From positions 56,827 through 120,826 of the forward strand of contig JADBYK010000003.1 of the NCBI GenBank assembly GCA_020403045.1: a stretch of 64,000 bases of DNA, in the 5' to 3' direction. Shown piece by piece: positions 59,224 through 64,000 of the stretch. The notes beneath the pieces are model-generated. The model was not told the origin of the DNA and did no database searches. It was given only the letters and a program-made list of their open reading frames with translations. Numbering within the stretch: position 1 is the first letter of the stretch; every line of letters begins with the position of its first letter. A program made the translations under genes and the position numbers. Origin of the DNA: Cytophagales bacterium. Lineage in GTDB: Bacteria > Bacteroidota > Bacteroidia > Cytophagales > Cyclobacteriaceae.

Positions 59224-62200
59224 ATGAGGCTTTTGTCTGGGCTTTGCTCCCTAACTTTTTTTCTTTCTTCAACATTCGCGGCATTTTCGCAAGTTGCCAT
59301 TGGCACGGGCGCGACCGCGCCCAACCTTGATACAAGCGCGGTGCTGCTTTTAGAAGGTAATGGCAGTCAAGGGATCATCATCCCCAAGGTATCAAGCCTT
59401 GGTTCCTTTGGGAAACCCGGCATGGTGGTCTACAATACCGCCACCGGCACGGTGTATTACTTCAGCACCAAATGGGTGGAGCTAGGCACGGGTGGGTCTG
59501 CTGCCCAGGGCATACAGATCTCCGGCAACAAGGTTTCGATTGGCACAGGTGCGGGGTTCACCCCCGATTTTTCAATCGCGGCCGTGGCCCCGGGTGCTAA
59601 TGGCCAAATATTGATGTGGGATACATCACTCAATAGTGGCGCAGGCGGCTGGACTTCTTCGGCAACCACTGCCCCTTCGGCCGTAGGGCAAGTTCTAAAA
59701 TGGAACGGAAGTAGATGGGAACCCGGTACTGATAATACCGGCTCGACTACAACGCTCAGCGGAGATGTATCCGGCCCAAGCAATAACTCCACGATTTCTA
59801 TAACAGCGGGAAACAGCATTGCGGCAGCTTTAAACAACGCTGCTACAACATCAAAAATTCTTCCTGCCCAAATCAGTGCCGGTGCTGCCGGCCAAGTGCT
59901 TACCACCACAGGTGGTGTAGCTGTCTGGGCTACCCCTGCGGGGAGTGCACTACCATCGCTTTCTGCTAACCAGATTTTATCGAATAACGGAACCAACACG
60001 GCCATTAACGTGGCAGGTGACATTGGGCTTTCCGTTTCCGGAACGACCGGAACATTTACGGTTGCTAACAACGCCATTACCTCCGCCAAGCTTGCCAACA
60101 ATGCCGTGGATGCCACCAAAATTGCCAACGGTGCAGTGGGCCTCAACCAACTGGCCAACGGCCCGGCCAACAATGTCCTCACCACCAATGCCAGCGGAGT
60201 GCCGCAATGGACGGTAGCTGCCGGAGGTGGCGATATGTTGAAAAGCACTTACGACCCTACCAACATCAACGGCAGTGCTTTTAACCTTTCAAACCATACA
60301 GGGCAAGTCGGGGCTACGCAGATAACTGATGCCAGCATCACTGGTGGCACCACGGGCTCGGGCGTAAAGATTGCTGCCAACACCATCACCGATGCCAATA
60401 TTTCAAGCACTGCCGCCATTGCAGGAACTAAAATAGCACCTGCCTTTGGCGCACAAAATATTACTACTACGACTGGTTCAGCTTCCATCGGGGGCGGCCT
60501 CAATGTAGGGCTGGCCAACGGCTTTACCGTTAATAACTCCGGCAATATTACCAAAATCAATGGCGCGACTACCTCGTTCCCTGCGACCAACGCAGTGGGC
60601 GTACTCACCAATGATGGCACGGGAACGTTTACATGGGCACCTGCCGGGGGAGGAAGCGTTTCTACCGTTTCGGTGGTGAACGCCAATGGCTTTAATGGGT
60701 CGGTAGCCAACGCCACTTCAACACCAGCCATCACCATCGGCACTTCGCTGACAGGATTATTGAAAGGAACCGGTACTGGTATTGGCTCAGCCGCAGCAGG
60801 CACGGATTATCAAGCACCGATCACGCTAACCACCACGGGCACAAGTGGCGTAGCAACGTTGGTGGGTAATACGTTAAATGTTCCAAATTATGCAGGTACT
60901 GCATACATCGCGGGGACAGGCCTCACGCTTACGGGCAACACCTTCTCGGTAAACGGTTCGCAGAATATTTCAACCCTCTCAAACCTCACCGCAAATGGCC
61001 TGATCAAAACAAGTGGCGGCACCGGGACGTTGAGCATTGCTACAGCAGGAACGGATTACTTGACTCCCACCGGAAATGGCTCGGGCTTAACCAACTTAAA
61101 TGCATCCAACATTTCTTCGGGCACGTTGCCCGTGGCGCAAGTTCCTAACTTAGATGCGGCCAAAATTACCACTGGCTCGTTCGCCAGTACTCAAATTACA
61201 GACGGTACTATTGTAGATGCAGACGTGAATACGGCCGCAGCCATCGCAGGTACTAAAATCCTGCCCAACTTTGGAACCCAGGCTGTTACCTCTGGCGCGA
61301 TTACGGCCACTTCCGCGGCCACGACCATTTCCGCCACCACCTCCACCAATTCAGCCAATCAATATGCCATTTCAGGGATCACCACTGGCACCGGTGATGC
61401 GGCTGGGTTTTTTCTGGTCAACAATCCCGGCAATGGTTTTCCGGCTGTATACGGTGAAACGAGGGGAACAAATGGCATTGGCGTGTATGGTAGTGTGGGT
61501 AATACTGGGATCGGGAGCGCGGGGGTTTTCGCAAACTTAAACCCCGCCAACAACAACCCTGTCTTGAGGGTTTTGGCATTAGCAGGTAGCGGCTCCTCCA
61601 TCAAAGCCGATGGCCTCATTGAAACCGTAGGGTTCAGACTTACAGGTGGCGCCCCTGGTGCCGGAAAGGTGCTTACCTCTGATGCGAGTGGCAATGCCGC
61701 GTGGCAGACAGGTGGCGGTAGTGGCTGGGGTTTAACCGGTAACGCAGGCACGGTAGATGGCACCAATTTTATTGGCACTACCGATGATATTCCTTTCTCC
61801 ATACGGGTAAACAACCAACAGGCAATGCGCATTTCCTTTACAGGTGCCACGTCAGCTCCCAACATCCTTGCTGGTTACTCCGGGAATACCATCTCAAATG
61901 GTGTAGTTGGTTCAGCAATATTGAGCGGTGGTCTTGGCGGCCAAATCAATCAAGTCACAGATAATTATAGTGTCGTTGGTGGGGGCTCTTTAAACAGTGC
62001 TGGGAATAATGACGCTGATCCAGGCAACGCAGGTGCGGCTACTGTTTCAGGTGGAAACTTCAATAAGGCAAGCTCAAGTTTTGCGACAGTCGGAGGTGGG
62101 TATAATAATCAAGCAAGTGGTAATAGCGCTGTTGTAGCTGGGGGCAGAAATGCAACTGCATCCGGAGAAGCTGCCGGTGTATTATCTGGTGAGGTAAACC

Positions 62201-63726
62201 AGGCGACTGGTTTTCGGTCTGCCGTTGTGGGGGGTAATGCAAGTACGGCATCGGGTGCCAATTCTTTCGTGGGTGGAGGCGAATTCAACGGTGCTAGCGG
62301 AAACTTCAGCGCGGTTTCAGGTGGCGGTAACAATCTGGCGTCTGGTGACATGACTTCCATACCTGGGGGTCGAGGCCTTTTCGCCCGCTCTTTTGGTGAA
62401 ACCGCTGTGGGTATATTCAATATCGATTACACACCCACGAGCACCACCAGCTTCACCGCCAGTGACCGCCTGTTCGTCATCGGCAATGGCACGGACTTTT
62501 CTAGCAGAAGTAACGCCCTTACCGTCTTGAAAAATGGTAACGTTGGTATTGGCACAACTACACCTATATCCAAACTAAATGTAAGCCTCGGGCAATGGGA
62601 TTTGGTAAACTCAGAGGGAGATTTCTCGATTGGAGATGGTACCCATCGTTTAAAAATGGGTGTGTCTGGTGGGGGTGGTGGAGCGGGGGATGCTTACATC
62701 GCTTCCCAAGGCGGAACCAATCGGCTATTCTTAGGCAATAGCAATTCGTTGGCCAATTCACAAACATTGACGTTGGTCGGTGGCAATGTGGGCATAGGAA
62801 CTTCTGCTCCAACTAACCGCCTTCATATCAACGAACCATCTGCTGCGGGTAATTTTCTGAGAATAACGAACAACCCCTCACCAAATGGACTAACCTTAGG
62901 GTTGAGTGGCGCTGGATCGCAAGAAGCATTTATTGCCAATAACGAAAACGCAGCAATGTACTTTCAAACCAATGCTGCCAACAGAATGGCCATTACCGCT
63001 GTTGGAAATGTGGGGATCGGCACTATCCTCCCGAATGCACAACTCCAATTCGCCAACGTTACAGGCAACCGTAAGTTGGTGCTTTGGGAGTCTGCAAACA
63101 ATGATCACGAATACTATGGTTTTGGCGTTAATGGCGGTGAATTCAGGTATCAAATTCCCAACAACACAGGATCCCAGCATCGATTTTATGCCGCAACTGG
63201 TACAACCTCTAGTTTGCTACAAATGTCTATAGGTGCTAATGGCAACGTAGCTATCGCGGGAAATTTATCAAAAGGTTCTGGAACCTTTAAGATTGATCAT
63301 CCCCAAGACCCCGAAAACAAATACTTATACCACAGCTTTGTGGAGAGCCCTGACATGATGAACGTTTACAATGGCAACATTACGACAGACGTGGATGGCA
63401 ACGCAACCGTTAAACTACCTGCTTATTTCGAATCTTTGAACAAAGATTTCCGGTACCAACTGACCGTGATTGGCGCGTTTGCCCAAGCTATCGTAGCATC
63501 GGAAGTCAACGAAAATAAATTTGTGATTAAGACTGACAAACCCAATATAAAGGTCAGTTGGCAAGTAACTGGTATTCGTAAAGATCCATACGCGGAGCAA
63601 AATAGGGTAGTACCAGAAATGGAAAAACCGGCCAAGGAGAAAGGAAAGTATTTGCATCCTGAGGCTTACGGCCTGCCACTGGACAGGAGCGTAAATCATG
63701 TTTCGGACAAAAAGGAAAATAACTGA
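59224..63726 (+). CDS. Large exported fibre-like protein with YadA-head-type repeats
   Basis: 1500 residues after a signal peptide (LCSLTFFLSSTFAAFSQ). Residues ~25-90 form a Bacteroidota fibre N-terminus (LLLEGNGSQGIIIPKVSSLG, GMVVYNTATGTVYYF). Then come ~800 residues of tail-fibre-like Gly/Thr/Asn/Ala repeats (ANNAITSAKLANNAVDATKI). Residues ~900-1060 have 14-residue YadA-head-like repeats (GGYNNQASGNSAVVAGGRNA, then GGNASTASGANSFVGGG). Several GNVGIGT repeats follow. From ~1350 there is a conserved-looking C-terminal module (FKIDHPQDPENKYLYHSFVE, then DFRYQLTVIGAFAQAIVASE and VSWQVTGIRKDPYA). No membrane anchor or T9SS tail is evident. Probably a trimeric surface adhesin or appendage. Confidence 0.82.
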   Translation: MRLLSGLCSLTFFLSSTFAAFSQVAIGTGATAPNLDTSAVLLLEGNGSQGIIIPKVSSLGSFGKPGMVVYNTATGTVYYFSTKWVELGTGGSAAQGIQISGNKVSIGTGAGFTPDFSIAAVAPGANGQILMWDTSLNSGAGGWTSSATTAPSAVGQVLKWNGSRWEPGTDNTGSTTTLSGDVSGPSNNSTISITAGNSIAAALNNAATTSKILPAQISAGAAGQVLTTTGGVAVWATPAGSALPSLSANQILSNNGTNTAINVAGDIGLSVSGTTGTFTVANNAITSAKLANNAVDATKIANGAVGLNQLANGPANNVLTTNASGVPQWTVAAGGGDMLKSTYDPTNINGSAFNLSNHTGQVGATQITDASITGGTTGSGVKIAANTITDANISSTAAIAGTKIAPAFGAQNITTTTGSASIGGGLNVGLANGFTVNNSGNITKINGATTSFPATNAVGVLTNDGTGTFTWAPAGGGSVSTVSVVNANGFNGSVANATSTPAITIGTSLTGLLKGTGTGIGSAAAGTDYQAPITLTTTGTSGVATLVGNTLNVPNYAGTAYIAGTGLTLTGNTFSVNGSQNISTLSNLTANGLIKTSGGTGTLSIATAGTDYLTPTGNGSGLTNLNASNISSGTLPVAQVPNLDAAKITTGSFASTQITDGTIVDADVNTAAAIAGTKILPNFGTQAVTSGAITATSAATTISATTSTNSANQYAISGITTGTGDAAGFFLVNNPGNGFPAVYGETRGTNGIGVYGSVGNTGIGSAGVFANLNPANNNPVLRVLALAGSGSSIKADGLIETVGFRLTGGAPGAGKVLTSDASGNAAWQTGGGSGWGLTGNAGTVDGTNFIGTTDDIPFSIRVNNQQAMRISFTGATSAPNILAGYSGNTISNGVVGSAILSGGLGGQINQVTDNYSVVGGGSLNSAGNNDADPGNAGAATVSGGNFNKASSSFATVGGGYNNQASGNSAVVAGGRNATASGEAAGVLSGEVNQATGFRSAVVGGNASTASGANSFVGGGEFNGASGNFSAVSGGGNNLASGDMTSIPGGRGLFARSFGETAVGIFNIDYTPTSTTSFTASDRLFVIGNGTDFSSRSNALTVLKNGNVGIGTTTPISKLNVSLGQWDLVNSEGDFSIGDGTHRLKMGVSGGGGGAGDAYIASQGGTNRLFLGNSNSLANSQTLTLVGGNVGIGTSAPTNRLHINEPSAAGNFLRITNNPSPNGLTLGLSGAGSQEAFIANNENAAMYFQTNAANRMAITAVGNVGIGTILPNAQLQFANVTGNRKLVLWESANNDHEYYGFGVNGGEFRYQIPNNTGSQHRFYAATGTTSSLLQMSIGANGNVAIAGNLSKGSGTFKIDHPQDPENKYLYHSFVESPDMMNVYNGNITTDVDGNATVKLPAYFESLNKDFRYQLTVIGAFAQAIVASEVNENKFVIKTDKPNIKVSWQVTGIRKDPYAEQNRVVPEMEKPAKEKGKYLHPEAYGLPLDRSVNHVSDKKENN

Positions 63727-63754
63727 AAGTCCAACGCGCCCCTCAGTTTTGGTG

Positions 63755-63786
63755 CCGTCAGGTCTTCCGACCTGACGGTTTTTTCT
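63755..63786 (+). terminator. Rho-independent terminator after the surface protein gene
   Basis: CCGTCAGGTC-TTCC-GACCTGACGG is a perfect 10-bp stem followed by TTTTTT, 28 bases past the stop codon. Confidence 0.9.
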
Positions 63787-63807
63787 AAGTTCTAGCAATC
63801 CGTCATA

Positions 63808-63994
63808 GCACAAATTAGTTGTGCGCGCGTTTCCGAACGCGTGCTCTCTCCATTCAACCCAAACTATGCATTAGGAATGCATAGTTTGCCCAGGGGGTTG
63901 ACGATCCGCCTGAGGCGGATGTCAAGGTTAAACCCTGACAATGAAAATCACCAACTTGGTTTTCTTACTTGGGGCTAAATCGTTGATTTTCATT
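63808..63994. repeat. Cluster of five palindromes at the window end
   Basis: Within 190 bases lie GCACAA-N5-TTGTGC (63808-63824), GCGCGTT-TCCG-AACGCGT (63825-63842), AAACTATGCATT-AGG-AATGCATAGTTT (63861-63887), a TTGACGATCCGCC/GGCGGATGTCAA hairpin (63898-63925), and AATGAAAATC...GATTTTCATT arms (63940-63994). No gene is visible here. This density of hairpins suggests extragenic palindromic elements or the edge of a mobile element continuing beyond the window. Confidence 0.5.
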
Positions 63995-64000
63995 CGTCAA

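Noticed and set aside
59457..60248. Long open frames antisense to the 1500-residue fibre gene (also 60249-60803 and 61359-61865, minus strand)
   Set aside because: They mirror the Gly/Thr/Ala-rich repeats of the sense gene, have no recognisable domains, and the sense product has a signal peptide and clear repeats.
59224..63726. Prophage region inferred from tail-fibre-like repeats
   Set aside because: No capsid, terminase, portal, tail or lysis genes flank it, and the protein has a secretory signal peptide.

Overview
The window looks like a chromosomal segment from a Bacteroidota bacterium, most likely of the order Cytophagales. Supporting signs are a type IX secretion C-terminal sorting domain on the 1453-residue nuclease, several TAnnTTTG promoter boxes of the Bacteroidota kind, few Shine-Dalgarno sequences, a FloA/NfeD pair, FHS-type permease, BT_3928-type DoxX protein, NhaD and archaeal-type ProS. 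Assignments rest on motif recognition by eye, with no database search. I see no prophage, CRISPR array, rRNA or intact insertion sequence.

Layout. 1-10940 holds the end of ilvC, then ilvA and leuC-leuD-leuB-leuA (branched-chain amino acids), interrupted by a serine hydrolase, a HicAB toxin-antitoxin pair, a NagD-like phosphatase, a WD40 protein and an OsmC protein. 11064-20996 holds an FHS sugar permease, a START protein, glnS, a molybdenum hydroxylase operon ending in a cytochrome c, a DUF2141 protein, a divergent GT35 phosphorylase homologue and a DUF547 protein. 21142-29538 is a long plus-strand run: FAD oxidoreductase plus membrane polyferredoxin, then three glycosyltransferases, a rhodanese, an inserted ParE/RelE-type toxin-antitoxin pair and a TIGR04282 protein. 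A Crp/Fnr regulator lies convergent to it, and MOSC, SCO1, cytochrome c and a K+ channel follow. 33355-46140 holds floA-nfeD, proS, a Gly/Asn/Trp-rich secreted protein, a FadL-like porin, aroK, a DoxX-like protein, a secreted nuclease and ribH. 46441-57804 holds dnaK, lysC, nhaD, the overlapping operon icd-DUF6671-aceK, a TetR regulator, a Dabb protein, a 1-Cys peroxiredoxin and an Rrf2 regulator. 57987-63726 holds three tRNA loci and a 1500-residue fibre-like surface protein, and the window ends in a cluster of palindromes.

Most interesting points: (1) a scattered family of short-word repeats, often arranged as inverted arms, which sits at every junction I can see in the ilv/leu operons and has been read into coding sequence (signal peptides of two lipoproteins, the LeuB tail, a loop of a membrane glycosyltransferase); (2) a phosphorylase homologue with Thr in place of the PLP-binding Lys; (3) a compact icd-DUF6671-aceK operon, placing isocitrate dehydrogenase, its kinase/phosphatase and an uncharacterised zinc-ribbon protein together; (4) a tRNA-like gene whose anticodon arm cannot form a normal loop; (5) tandem copies of a tRNA-Leu 3' end.
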